The notes: generated by a model from the letters alone, not told the origin. 64,000 bases of DNA from Pleurocapsa sp. PCC 7319 (GCF_000332195.1 NZ_KB235922.1:5801322-5865321), one strand, 5' to 3'; counted from the stretch's first letter, positions 7,848 to 16,847 are shown. Translations and numbers: made by a program.

Positions 7848-8807
7848 TTACCAATTCCACATTACAGGATTGTGATCGAGATGATCCGTTACCTGTTTTC
7901 CAATTTGATCGATCGCCTGTAACTCATCAGGAGATAGATTAACTGAGGCAGCGATCGCATTATCTTGTGCTTGAGCGGCATTCCTAGCTCCAGCGATCGC
8001 ATTAGTCTGAGGTTGGGCGATTAACCAAGCTAAAGAAAGTTGAGCTAAGTTACAATTATGGCTCTTAGCGATGGGGCGTAGTTGTTCTAGAGCATTTTGG
8101 GCACGTTGGTAGTTTTCCCCTTGAAACAGTTTATTTTTGGCTCGATGATCGCCTTCGGCAAACTGATGATCTAAACCAAATTTACCGGTGAGTAATCCCT
8201 GAGCCAGGGAAGAATAAGCCAAAATAGAAATATTATTGGCAATGCAGTAGGGAGCCGCATCATTTTCTACTTGTCGCCAAAAAAGTGAGTAAGGTGGTTG
8301 CAGACTATCAATTCTGCCGTAGCCTGCTGCTTCTTCTAATTGAGCGCGAGAAAAATTGGAAACTCCGATCGCTCTAATTTTGCCTTCTTCTTTTAGTTTA
8401 TTTAAAGCTTTCATTGTCTCGGCAACTGGAACTATTTCACTATTAAATGAACCAGAGGGCCAGTGAATTTGATATAGGTCAATATAGTCAGTTTTGAGAT
8501 TGGTTAAAGAGCGATCGCAAGCCTCGATTACTTGGTCATATTGGAGGTGATTGGCAAATACTTTAGAAGCATAAACAACTCGATCGCGCACATCAGATAA
8601 AGCTTTGGCAACAATTTGTTCTGAATGTCCTTCACCATAAACTTCTGCGGTATCGATGGTAGTTATGCCAGTTTCGTAAGCAGCCCGAATTGCTTTGATG
8701 CTTTCCTCGTCTTCAATGCCGACCCACATTTTTTTACCCGCTTGCCAAGTACCCATGAGTATGGGAGTAATTTGGATATCCGATGTTCCGAGCGATCGCG
8801 TTTCCAT
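7848..8807 (-). CDS. Aldo/keto reductase
   Basis: NAD(P)H-dependent oxidoreductase with a TIM-barrel fold, 319 residues, full family length. Catalytic tetrad: Asp52 and Tyr57 (TIDTAEVYGEGHSE), Lys82 (YASKVF), His115 (DLYQIHWP). The cofactor-binding C-terminal region carries AIAGARNAAQAQDN. It probably reduces carbonyl compounds; the substrate is not predictable. The gene sits alone between two exact copies of a 66-bp direct repeat that include TTACTCG heptamers, so the segment could have been duplicated, transposed or be deletable by recombination. Confidence 0.92.
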   Translation of the reverse strand: METRSLGTSDIQITPILMGTWQAGKKMWVGIEDEESIKAIRAAYETGITTIDTAEVYGEGHSEQIVAKALSDVRDRVVYASKVFANHLQYDQVIEACDRSLTNLKTDYIDLYQIHWPSGSFNSEIVPVAETMKALNKLKEEGKIRAIGVSNFSRAQLEEAAGYGRIDSLQPPYSLFWRQVENDAAPYCIANNISILAYSSLAQGLLTGKFGLDHQFAEGDHRAKNKLFQGENYQRAQNALEQLRPIAKSHNCNLAQLSLAWLIAQPQTNAIAGARNAAQAQDNAIAASVNLSPDELQAIDQIGKQVTDHLDHNPVMWNW

Positions 8808-8880
8808 ATCTTTAATTTTTCTCTAAAAAGCTGGAGGGTGAGAGGTAATATAGCAATACGAACTTATATTAGGACACTCG

Positions 8881-8915
8881 TTACTCGTTACTCGTTACTC
8901 GTTACTCATTACTTA
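8881..8915 (+). repeat. Heptanucleotide tandem array (TTACTCG), second site
   Basis: Three TTACTCG units then TTACTCA and TTACTTA, preceded by ACACTCG. Same unit order at its end as the array at 7735-7769 and merged with the 66-bp direct repeat. Confidence 0.88.
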
Positions 8916-8962
8916 CGAGCAATCAAATAAACTTGTCCTAACGTAACTTTGTACGGCTATAT
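8897..8962 (+). repeat. 66-bp direct repeat, copy 2
   Basis: Exact copy of 7751-7816, same orientation, start-to-start distance 1146 bp. It lies upstream of the minus-strand aldo/keto reductase gene. Confidence 0.9.
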
Positions 8963-9170
8963 TTATCAGCTTATAGCAGTTTATCAAAAAAGCTTTTAGC
9001 TTTTAGCCTGGCTGCCTGACACATTATATTTGGATCCTGTTAATTAGTTCATCCGATCTTTTATAATTTTTGACATATGCCAAGCAGAATACCATATCCG
9101 AAGGTGTATCCTTTAGGGCAAGGGCACAATGTTCTTTAGGACGAATTACTTTACAGTCACCTCGTTTCAA

Positions 9171-10313
9171 TTACCTTGTTCGCTTCCGTTCCTTTTTTGC
9201 CTGCTTTTTTTCTTGCTTCCGTTCCTTTTTTGCCTGCTTTTTTTCTCGCTTCCGTTCCTCTTTTGCCTGCTTTTTTTCTCGCTTCCGTTCCTCTCGCTCA
9301 AGTTCTTTCTCTCGTTTTAGATACTCTTTGTTAGATTCATATCCTGACTCTTTTTTTGTGTTGGAAGAATTAAGATAATCATCATTTTGAGAACTAACCT
9401 TTTGCTCAAATCCAGAATGGGGAACATCTTCATTCGCTTGTAAAATAACCTGTCGAGCTACACTTTGAATGCCTGTATGGGCAAAAAAGTTCGTACTTTG
9501 ATCGACAAATGCAGCAACCAAATCAAAGCTGTCATCTGCCAACTCTACGATGTTACCGATCTGCGATGAAATAGATTGAGGTGTAACACCTGTTGAACTA
9601 ACAAAATTACTCATCCAATCAGAAACAGTGTCAAACGTATTTTTGATCAAACCAAACTTATCACTGCTTGGAATCATCCCAGCTACAGTCTCAAAGGCAG
9701 GGCTTGCTTCAATTGCCTGCCTTCCTTCCCTGTTGAGAAATGATGTTACTTTTTGGACAAAATCTAGTCCTAATGGCAGTAGACCATCTAAGCATATTAA
9801 AGCAGCCATCCTCATCATGGCTGCTCCAGTGTAATGAGCGCGCAGCTCTGTAACGAACTCTTGAGGACTTAGAAGGGACAATCTTTTCATCTTGGAGTAG
9901 GCAATCAACTCAACCACAAGCTTTAAGCAAAGATCGACAGCCTGAAGCTGATCTGCTTTTGGTATTAGGTTATTAAGGAAGCTCAATATCCCTATTTTTT
10001 CACCTACTTTGTTGGCTAAAGCTGCTGTTCCAATTGCGACATCAATCTTGTCAATTGTTTGATAGAGCCAAACTGCATCTTGGTATCCATTACTATTATC
10101 ATTATATATTTCTCGACAACGATCTCCAATAGCTGCAACTCGACTAGGATTCGTCTCTCCAGTAATTGTCATAATACTCTGCTCCGCTCCAGTTAAGTTT
10201 TCCCAGTCGACTGGAACAATGCGTTTCAAAGCATAAAGCATTTTAACTGTAATGTTGTCGGTTGGAAGCCGCTCGAGCAATTCAATAATATCGTTACTCA
10301 TACTTTCTGCCAT
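9171..10313 (-). CDS. Unknown protein with 11-residue charged repeat tail
   Basis: A 380-residue protein I do not recognise. Residues 1-285 are mostly helical with hydrophobic stretches (IAVGTAALANKVGEKIGILSF-like region; ALICLDGLLPLGLDFV) but no clear catalytic motif. The last 60 residues are almost entirely Lys/Arg/Glu/Gln, made of an 11-residue unit EERKREKKQAK repeated about three to four times, encoded by a 33-bp tandem repeat at about 9180-9290. Hendecad charged helices usually form long single or coiled helices. The tail probably lengthens and shortens by repeat slippage. The opposite-strand frames through the repeat are shadows. Confidence 0.75.
   Translation of the reverse strand: MAESMSNDIIELLERLPTDNITVKMLYALKRIVPVDWENLTGAEQSIMTITGETNPSRVAAIGDRCREIYNDNSNGYQDAVWLYQTIDKIDVAIGTAALANKVGEKIGILSFLNNLIPKADQLQAVDLCLKLVVELIAYSKMKRLSLLSPQEFVTELRAHYTGAAMMRMAALICLDGLLPLGLDFVQKVTSFLNREGRQAIEASPAFETVAGMIPSSDKFGLIKNTFDTVSDWMSNFVSSTGVTPQSISSQIGNIVELADDSFDLVAAFVDQSTNFFAHTGIQSVARQVILQANEDVPHSGFEQKVSSQNDDYLNSSNTKKESGYESNKEYLKREKELEREERKREKKQAKEERKREKKQAKKERKQEKKQAKKERKRTR
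9180..9290 (-). repeat. 33-bp tandem repeat encoding 11-residue units
   Basis: On the plus strand the unit reads GCTTCCGTTCC, then a T-rich stretch with TTGCCTGC, then a second T-run. It is present about three and a half times with few mismatches and encodes the C-terminal tail of the 9171-10313 protein. Confidence 0.85.
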
Positions 10314-10355
10314 TATATTGATTGCAAGCTGTTGAATAATTGTAGCTAGTAGAAC

Positions 10356-10499
10356 TTAGCGTATTTTACAATCCTCAGTTATCCCTCCCCATCCGAGCTT
10401 CACCGCTTCAATCCCGGCATACCGAGGACGATCCTTTTCTGACAACGAGTGGTAAAACTGTTGCATTTGTTTCTCTACTTGGAACGGATAGGGATTCAT
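10356..10499 (-). pseudogene. Transposase N-terminal remnant (ISAzo13-like)
   Basis: Minus-strand frame of 47 residues, including QMQQFYHSLSEKDRPRYAGI and EAVKLGWGGI, then a stop. This matches the start of ISAzo13-type transposases, which begin with an FY-SLSEKDRRRYAAIEA-like segment, but the remaining several hundred residues are absent. It is a decayed insertion fragment. Confidence 0.65.
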
Positions 10500-10583
10500 A
10501 CCATCAGAAGTTGCTCACTGGTTTAGTTCAGCCTATCATTTCTCTGTCAATTTCTGGATCTTATTTAATCCATATTCCTTAGT

Positions 10584-10787
10584 CTATCTCGTCGCTAGAT
10601 CCCACTGTCGAATAGTGCCATCCATACTACCGTTAGTTAGGGTTTGTTTATCTGGTGTTAAGGCGATCGCTCTAGTTTTATAGTCGTGACCTGACAAAAC
10701 TCGAATACATTCTCCTGTATCGACATTCCAAATTTGATTGTGAGTATCTTGTTCAATATCAAATTCAATTGCTCTAACTATTTCCAT
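10584..10787 (-). pseudogene. WD40-repeat fragment
   Basis: A 67-residue frame containing one and a half WD40 repeats: IWNVDTGECIRVLSGH then AIALTPDKQTLTNGSMDG and IRQWDLATR. A functional propeller needs about seven such repeats, so this is probably the surviving piece of a larger WD40 protein. It lies next to a transposase remnant, suggesting insertion-driven decay. Confidence 0.6.
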
Positions 10788-10802
10788 TGGTCTTCTAGAG
10801 TT

Positions 10803-12530
10803 TTAAGTTACTGCTAGCTGAATATTTGATGGATAATCTGCACCAGAATAAATTGATAAGGTAATGATCTGCATTTCTATTAATCTAGATTCGGAAGGTA
10901 ACTTGCCATTACCAGAATTAACAGGATAGGCAGGAAAACAGGCAGCACTGAGACTGAGACGTAAGCTATTTCCTTTGGAGATACACATACAAGTTGCTTG
11001 CAGAGGAATTTTGACTAGTGTAGGACTATTTTCTATTCCGCTCCGTTCAGGAACAAAAAATCGGCTATATCCTTGAGTGAAATTGAAAACTTTGCCATCA
11101 GGATGAACTTCAGACAAGACTGCACATAAATCAAAACTGGGTCGATCTGCTGTACAGTAAACTTCTACAGTTATTGCGCCAGTGATTTGTAAGGCTGAGT
11201 CTAGAGATGCAGAAGTATAGGTCAGAATATCGGAACGATAATCTAAAGTAGAACGATCAAATGAACCACCAGGATAGTTGGCGTGTCCCCCCAAAGCAGG
11301 AACTGGTCGCCAGGGGTCATGAACTAAAATATCGCAATTATTAGCGAATTCAGCTACTTGTTGGCTTAAATCAGTTTCTAATAAGTTTTTAGTAGATATA
11401 GATTCTGTTTCTTCTTTTTCCTTCTCTGCTTCGTATTCCAAAAGCATTCCGCTATCTTCTCGAATACTGGCTAAACCATCGCTAGCTAGGTAGTAAGTGG
11501 TACTGCAATCGGGAAAACGCTCAAATTCTCGCCATTGATTACTTCCCATTTCAAATAAACATATCGGCGATTCACTAAGCACTCCAGTATCTTTACCCTT
11601 AAGAAAATGATCGAACCAGCGTAGCTGAATTTCATCAATTGGGTTTTGCGCTTCTAGACCATAATCAATTGCACCTAGTTTTCTTCCCCAAGGGAGATGC
11701 GCCCAAGGACCCACTACAAGATGTTGTGCTTGTTTACTTCGGGCTGCCATTGCTCGATACAAATTTAATGTACCCCTTAAATAAGGATCGAACCAGCCAC
11801 CGACGTGCAACATAGGAATATCTATATCTTGAAGCAAATACTTTGGCGATCGCTTTTGCCAATATTCTGCCGTCGGCTCAGGATTATTTAACCATTGATG
11901 GTAAAAAGAATCAGGGGCTAACTGCTGCATAATCTTAGGATTGGCAGGAATCGGATCGTGAAGCGGTAAATTACGAGCAGCAGCATAAAACTCTAGATAA
12001 GCCTCTTCATTGCCTTGGAGACGAGCAGTTTCCCCTGCCAGTTGAATAGCCCAAGCTAAATTAGCATATAAACAAAAAGCATTATTTTCATAAGCCCAAT
12101 CTGTATAGAGATCGTAAGCTACCATTGCCGGAGCGATCGCCTTTAAAGCTCGATGTTGATGTACTGCTGCATATAATTGAGTCATGCCCTGATAGGAAAA
12201 GCCGTACATTCCAACTTCTCCAGTACTGTAGGGTAATTTAGACACCCAGTTAAGTGTGTCTAAACCATCTGCAACTTCGTGGGTAAATAAGTCAAACTTG
12301 CCCTCAGAGGTTCCTCTACCCCGCACATCTTGAATCACCACTATATAACCCTGAGCTGCATACCAACGGGGATGAGCATAAACTACCGTCGAGGCGATCG
12401 CTCGACCATAGGGTTGACGCATCAGTAAGATGGGCAACTTTTCTGCGGTATCGGGACGATAAATATCGGCATCTAATCTCACTCCGTCCCGAGTATGCAT
12501 TGATGCTGTCTGCTGATTAATTTTTACCAT
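10803..12530 (-). CDS. CocE/NonD family alpha/beta hydrolase
   Basis: Serine hydrolase of the X-Pro dipeptidyl-peptidase (S15)/cocaine esterase type, 575 residues. The N-terminal catalytic domain holds the nucleophile Ser112 in YGFSYQGM, the Asp in GGWFDPYLRGT and the His in VVGPWAHLPWG. An oxyanion-hole segment QPYGRA is near residue 40. The C-terminal part is the jelly-roll domain (PGGSFDRSTLDYRSDILTY). Likely cleaves esters or acyl-peptides; substrate unknown. It ends 16 bp upstream of the WD40 fragment. Confidence 0.88.
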   Translation of the reverse strand: MVKINQQTASMHTRDGVRLDADIYRPDTAEKLPILLMRQPYGRAIASTVVYAHPRWYAAQGYIVVIQDVRGRGTSEGKFDLFTHEVADGLDTLNWVSKLPYSTGEVGMYGFSYQGMTQLYAAVHQHRALKAIAPAMVAYDLYTDWAYENNAFCLYANLAWAIQLAGETARLQGNEEAYLEFYAAARNLPLHDPIPANPKIMQQLAPDSFYHQWLNNPEPTAEYWQKRSPKYLLQDIDIPMLHVGGWFDPYLRGTLNLYRAMAARSKQAQHLVVGPWAHLPWGRKLGAIDYGLEAQNPIDEIQLRWFDHFLKGKDTGVLSESPICLFEMGSNQWREFERFPDCSTTYYLASDGLASIREDSGMLLEYEAEKEKEETESISTKNLLETDLSQQVAEFANNCDILVHDPWRPVPALGGHANYPGGSFDRSTLDYRSDILTYTSASLDSALQITGAITVEVYCTADRPSFDLCAVLSEVHPDGKVFNFTQGYSRFFVPERSGIENSPTLVKIPLQATCMCISKGNSLRLSLSAACFPAYPVNSGNGKLPSESRLIEMQIITLSIYSGADYPSNIQLAVT

Positions 12531-12601
12531 CAGAGAATCAGAAATAACATCATTTCAGTGTTTGACTTAAACACATCTTAGGGGTTAGCCAATGGTTGAT
12601 A

Positions 12602-12640
12602 GCTAATGGCTAATAGCTAATGGCTAATGGCTAATAGCCA
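12602..12640 (+). repeat. Heptanucleotide tandem array (GCTAATG/GCTAATA)
   Basis: Units GCTAATG, GCTAATA, GCTAATG, GCTAATG, GCTAATA, with degenerate copies extending left to about 12585. Reverse-complement type of the longer array at 13330-13433; together they bracket the gene 12654-13256. Confidence 0.85.
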
Positions 12641-12653
12641 CTCAGCGATACTA

Positions 12654-13256
12654 CTATTTCTTTTCTTTGTTTTCTACTTGAGTTTCAATACCTTGATTAA
12701 GCTGCCAGGCGATCGCATTTAATACCAAATCTCCATAACCAGAACAAGTTTCTTGATATTCCTCCTGGGCTGCTACCAGGGAACCTAGCTTTTCGATGGT
12801 TTTGCCGTATTTCTTATCCTTAGCCAAGTCCTTTTCTTCCGAGGTTAAAGGACGCGATCGCTCCAAAACAACTTTAATAATGGGTACATATTGAGCTGCT
12901 TGTTCCGAAGCATCTTGAACTTCTAATTGTAATTTGGTTAGTTGAATAATTTCTTGCGCCCCCTTGATAATGGGTAGCAGTTCCTGACTATCTGGCACGT
13001 TTTTGGAAGATTTAACTTGAGTACTATTTGAGGGTACATGAAAAATATGATCTTGAGTAAGACCATCGGGAAAACGATTGACATCAATCTCCTCTTTTTC
13101 CCACATCTCCTGCACAATCTCTAGAGCTTTAGCACGATTTTTCTTGGTATCTCCGGCTGTTCCTGGTACCTCGACTAATATTCCTTCTTGCTCTGCTGCT
13201 GGTTTAGAGAGATCGCTAACAGCAACAAAATGAGAAACTGCTGGGGTTTTGACCAT
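12654..13256 (-). CDS. Conserved-type hypothetical protein, soluble
   Basis: A 200-residue hydrophilic protein without signal peptide or membrane segment. The N-terminal third has a mixed strand/helix pattern (GILVEVPGTAGDTKKNRAKA); the rest is helical, with alternating charged and hydrophobic residues in the segment LLPIIKGAQEIIQLTKLQLE. I recognise no family. Codon use and internal HIP1 sites match the genomic background, so it is probably a real gene. It is flanked by inverted heptamer arrays 13 bp downstream of its stop and 73 bp upstream of its start. Confidence 0.7.
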   Translation of the reverse strand: MVKTPAVSHFVAVSDLSKPAAEQEGILVEVPGTAGDTKKNRAKALEIVQEMWEKEEIDVNRFPDGLTQDHIFHVPSNSTQVKSSKNVPDSQELLPIIKGAQEIIQLTKLQLEVQDASEQAAQYVPIIKVVLERSRPLTSEEKDLAKDKKYGKTIEKLGSLVAAQEEYQETCSGYGDLVLNAIAWQLNQGIETQVENKEKK

Positions 13257-13329
13257 TTCGAGAAAAATATTTAATTTGCAATATTTAATATTATTGTACT
13301 ACTTGATCGTCTAAAGTTTTAAATCAAAT

Positions 13330-13433
13330 AGCCATTAGCCATTAGCCATTAGCCATTAGCCATTAGCTATTAGCCATTAGCCATTAGCCATTAGCCATTA
13401 GCCATTAGCCATTAGCCATTAGCCATTAGCCAA
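13330..13433 (+). repeat. Long heptanucleotide tandem array (AGCCATT)
   Basis: About 15 nearly perfect AGCCATT units with a single AGCTATT variant. It ends 8 bp from the stop codon of the minus-strand gene 13442-14956, and the other end lies 73 bp upstream of the 13256 start codon. It is the longest heptamer array in the window after the one at 55045. Confidence 0.93.
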
Positions 13434-13441
13434 TAACCAAA

Positions 13442-14956
13442 TTACCTGCGTTGCCACCACAGGACACCAGCGATAATTAATGCCAAAAGAGGCATAATAC
13501 GTAAAGCCAACCAGCTGATCGCTCCTGCCTGAGCAGAACTAAGATTAATTCGACGATTTGCAGCTTCTTTGGGTCGAATAGAAAGAGTATCTTGATCTTC
13601 TCCAATGAGCCAACTAACTGAATTGAGAAGAATATCACCATTTAACTGTTGCTCAAACCAGCCATTGGTGGCAAAAGTAGAGCTGCCAAAAACGACCAAA
13701 CGAGATTTTTGGGGTTGATTGCGGCTAAGGGCGATCGCAACATTCAAGGGACCAGATAGATCGGTTGCCGAATCAAAAGTAATTTCTTCACTAGCAAGGT
13801 TACTTTCTGCCCAAGTTTGTTTAGTTGTAATCGCTAAGGGAGTACTCTCTATGTCTGGGTTAGTGGTAGTAGTGAGAGGTCGAGATTCAGGAAATATGGA
13901 GATGCCATTGCGAAAACTGGTGGTAATGGGATGGTCGCCATAGTTGTTAACTATTGCCACTCCAGGACCAAACCCCATAAGACTTCCTGCACCAGAACCA
14001 TCAATTATTAAGCGATTGTCGAGTTCTATTCCCCATTTTTGAAGTAAGGGAGTAATACCAATATCAGCGTTAGGAGACAACATGAGTAACAAATTGCCCC
14101 CAGCTTGCAGATATTGTTGCAGACTAGAAACTTCAGCCGCGAATAGCTTTCTAGTAGCACCAGCAATAATAATTAAATCTGCATTCTCAGGTATTGTGCC
14201 GCTACTAGCTAAGTTTAATTCTTGAACCGTATTGCCTTTATCTCTAAGAGTGTTTATAGCTTGAATCAAGCCACCTTCAACTGGTTCTAGTGGTGCTTCT
14301 CCGTGACCTTGAAGCAAGTAGATATTCGTAGTGCGATCACGCTTTATTTTCTCGATGCCGTTAGTTAATTGACTTTCAGTTATAGCTTCACCCAAAGCAG
14401 CATTATTGGTATTTAATCTTTGTTTCTTATCACCATATTGCAAATATATTTCCCCTAAGGATTCCACGCCAAACTGTTGAGCAATTCCTATATCTTGTTC
14501 AGGATTAATAAACTTGTAGGTAAATTTTTCACTTTGACGACGATAATTATTTAGTAAATTTTCCAGGTCAGAGTTATTGTTACGGTCAAATACCAATACT
14601 TCTAAAGGCTTGTCTAAGTTTTGCAAGATTGTCTGAGATTGGTCAGAAAGAGTAAATTGCTGATTTTCTGTTAAATCCCAGCGCATTCCGTAGCGAATTG
14701 CCAAAAAATTAATTGCTCCCAGCAACACTAAAACTATTAAAGTGCTGACCATAGCACTTGTCCCTGACTTAGTTGAGCGTTTTTGCCAGAATTTGTGTTT
14801 ATTGCCCCACAACCATAAATCAATCACAAATAATCCTACTCCAAGGGCTAAAAGTGTTATGGGTATAGTTGACCAGTTAGCAGTAATATTACCGGTCACT
14901 ATTCCTGCCACACAAAAAGCAATACCAAGAAAAAATAAGATTTTGGTCATTATCAA
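13442..14956 (-). CDS. GldG-like ABC transporter auxiliary protein
   Basis: Membrane-anchored protein of the Gld-type ABC system, 504 residues. N-terminal hydrophobic segments (ILFFLGIAFCVAGIV; LIVLVLLGAINFLAI), then a large extracytoplasmic domain with the family's DLTENQQFTLSDQ motif, IYLLQGHGEAPLE, and a DUF4350-like region (LQAGGNLLLMLSPNAD), ending in a C-terminal membrane helix (LRIMPLLALIIAGVLWW). It is third in the order ATPase (15870), permease (15062), this gene. In Bacteroidetes GldAFG supports gliding; in cyanobacteria the cargo is unknown. Confidence 0.85.
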   Translation of the reverse strand: MIMTKILFFLGIAFCVAGIVTGNITANWSTIPITLLALGVGLFVIDLWLWGNKHKFWQKRSTKSGTSAMVSTLIVLVLLGAINFLAIRYGMRWDLTENQQFTLSDQSQTILQNLDKPLEVLVFDRNNNSDLENLLNNYRRQSEKFTYKFINPEQDIGIAQQFGVESLGEIYLQYGDKKQRLNTNNAALGEAITESQLTNGIEKIKRDRTTNIYLLQGHGEAPLEPVEGGLIQAINTLRDKGNTVQELNLASSGTIPENADLIIIAGATRKLFAAEVSSLQQYLQAGGNLLLMLSPNADIGITPLLQKWGIELDNRLIIDGSGAGSLMGFGPGVAIVNNYGDHPITTSFRNGISIFPESRPLTTTTNPDIESTPLAITTKQTWAESNLASEEITFDSATDLSGPLNVAIALSRNQPQKSRLVVFGSSTFATNGWFEQQLNGDILLNSVSWLIGEDQDTLSIRPKEAANRRINLSSAQAGAISWLALRIMPLLALIIAGVLWWQRR

Positions 14957-15061
14957 TTGATTTTAGTAACTACAAATCAGCCTAGTAGACATAGGCGTAA
15001 AATACTATTAGTAAAAAGCATTAGAAAGCTTAAACATAATTATTAATTATTAACACCAGCA

Positions 15062-15856
15062 TTATTGACGATTAAATCGAAATAAATTAATAGATTGAGC
15101 TGTTAAGAATAACCCCAAGAAAATATAGCTGAAAAATAGAACAAAATCGCTGGTCGAACTAACTCCTTGAACTAAATTGTTATAGCTCTTCAGTAAAGAA
15201 ATATGCTCTAAGTTTTCACTTAACCAGCCACCTAAATTATTGGCAATCAAATCAATCATCCAGAGTAGTAGAATCGCCGTAAAAGTTAGAATTGCTGCCA
15301 GAATCGTACTATTGGTCAGAGATGAAATAAACATCCCCAGAGACAGTAATGATGCCGCAAACAAGACCAAGCCTAGATGAGCTAAGAGGGGAACAGCAGG
15401 GGGAAGAGGAGGAGCGGCAGCACTAAAAGCGATCGCCTCATAAACTAAAGAGGGCAAAATCATAAAGATGAATAAGATGATTACCGCTAACAATTTACCC
15501 AATGCCACAACCCAGTTAGTAATTGGAGAAGTTGCCAATAATTCCAGCGTTCTTTGTTTTCTTTCTTCAGCATAAAGTCCCATCGATAACATAGGGATAA
15601 TAAACAATGATAAAGTTCCCAAAATAGCCAAATAAGAGTTAAGCAACTCAGAGGCAACATCAATTGAACCGATATCTGCCCCCATTTGTTCGCTCAAAGC
15701 TACCTGCTGAATGATGCCCTGTTCGCCGATTAATATTTCCACAAAAAACAAACCGGAAATTAACCAAAAAACTGCCGCCACAATGTAAGCCAAAGGTGAG
15801 GCAAAGTAATTTTGTAATTCTTTTTGGGCGATCGCGATAATATTGGAAAATATCAT
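15062..15856 (-). CDS. ABC-2 type permease (GldF-like)
   Basis: Integral membrane permease, 264 residues with about six hydrophobic segments. The start NIIAIAQKELQNYFASPLAY is characteristic of GldF-like ABC-2 permeases, and the cytoplasmic loop EERKQRTLELLATSP is the usual coupling region. The start codon is 13 bp downstream of the ATPase gene's stop, so the two are co-transcribed and probably assemble together with the GldG-like protein. Confidence 0.9.
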   Translation of the reverse strand: MIFSNIIAIAQKELQNYFASPLAYIVAAVFWLISGLFFVEILIGEQGIIQQVALSEQMGADIGSIDVASELLNSYLAILGTLSLFIIPMLSMGLYAEERKQRTLELLATSPITNWVVALGKLLAVIILFIFMILPSLVYEAIAFSAAAPPLPPAVPLLAHLGLVLFAASLLSLGMFISSLTNSTILAAILTFTAILLLWMIDLIANNLGGWLSENLEHISLLKSYNNLVQGVSSTSDFVLFFSYIFLGLFLTAQSINLFRFNRQ

Positions 15857-15869
15857 GTCTCAGTGATTG

Positions 15870-16847
15870 TTAATTATCAATTGCTAAAGGCTCTTCTGTA
15901 GTCAACTCCAAAAAGACATCTTCTAAACTAGGACGAGTACGACGTAATTCGTATAAATCTAATCCTTGTTGAACAATTACTGCTGCAATATCTTTTCCTA
16001 CTTCAGTGTCAGAATCACAGCTAATATTGAGGAAATTATGCTCAGAATAAGCAGATAAAGAATTTTCTGACTCGTTTATCTCTGTTACTCCTGGAATTTC
16101 CCGCAGTAGAGGTAAGATAGACTCTAGATTTCCTGCTACTTCTATTTCATAACCAGCACTACTTTCTAACTGTGCCTGTAGATCGCTAGGAGTATTAGTT
16201 GTAACTACTTTACCGCGATTAATAATGGTAACGCGATCGCAAATCATACTAGCTTCCGGTAGAATATGCGTCGAAAGGATAATGGTATGGTCTCCTGCCA
16301 GACTTTTTATTAAATTCCTGACCTCAATAATTTGACGCGGATCTAGCCCTACTGTTGGTTCATCCAAAATAATGACCGGAGGTTCATGGACAATTGCTTG
16401 AGCAATACCGACTCGTTGTCGATAGCCTTTAGAGAGTTTCCGAATAGCAACATTTTCTTTTTCCTTTAGCTGACAACGTACCATGGCATTGTCAACTTTT
16501 CGGTGGCGATCGCCGGCTCTGATTCCCTTGATTTTAGCTACAAAATGCAAAAACCCTTTTACAGTCATACCCGTGTACAAAGGAGGAGTTTCAGGAAGAT
16601 AACCAATACGACTACGCACCTGCATTGAATTTCGATGAACATCATAACCAGCAATTTTCGCTGTTCCTGAAGTAGCAGGGAGATATCCCGCCAAAATACG
16701 CATAGTGGTAGTTTTTCCAGCACCATTTGGTCCTAAAAAGCCAATTATCTCTCCTGCATCTACTGAAAAATGGACATCTTCAATGGCAACAGTCGAACCA
16801 TAGACTTTACTCAAGTGTTCAACCTCTATCGTTGTCTGTTGGGACAT
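15870..16847 (-). CDS. ABC transporter ATPase (GldA/CcmA-like)
   Basis: Nucleotide-binding subunit, 325 residues. Walker A GPNGAGKTT near residues 39-47, signature LSKGYRQRVG, Walker B IILDEPTVGLDP, switch His in STHILPE. The C-terminal hundred residues form the extra domain usual in ABC-2 export ATPases. First of the three Gld-like genes, 18 bp after the stop of 16866-17300. Energises the adjacent permease. Confidence 0.93.
   Translation of the reverse strand: MSQQTTIEVEHLSKVYGSTVAIEDVHFSVDAGEIIGFLGPNGAGKTTTMRILAGYLPATSGTAKIAGYDVHRNSMQVRSRIGYLPETPPLYTGMTVKGFLHFVAKIKGIRAGDRHRKVDNAMVRCQLKEKENVAIRKLSKGYRQRVGIAQAIVHEPPVIILDEPTVGLDPRQIIEVRNLIKSLAGDHTIILSTHILPEASMICDRVTIINRGKVVTTNTPSDLQAQLESSAGYEIEVAGNLESILPLLREIPGVTEINESENSLSAYSEHNFLNISCDSDTEVGKDIAAVIVQQGLDLYELRRTRPSLEDVFLELTTEEPLAIDN

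Larger units (their letters stand above)
8808..9170. other. Intergenic region with repeats
   Basis: No gene is supported. It contains the heptamer array and 66-bp repeat copy 2 (8881-8962). Around 9098-9120 is a small dispersed repeat (CGAAGGTGTATCCTTTAGGG) whose reverse-complement relative is at 39057-39084. Confidence 0.5.

Noticed and set aside
9070-9378. Plus-strand frames over the 33-bp repeat
   Set aside because: They are Phe/Cys-rich shadows of the Lys/Glu-rich tail encoded on the minus strand.
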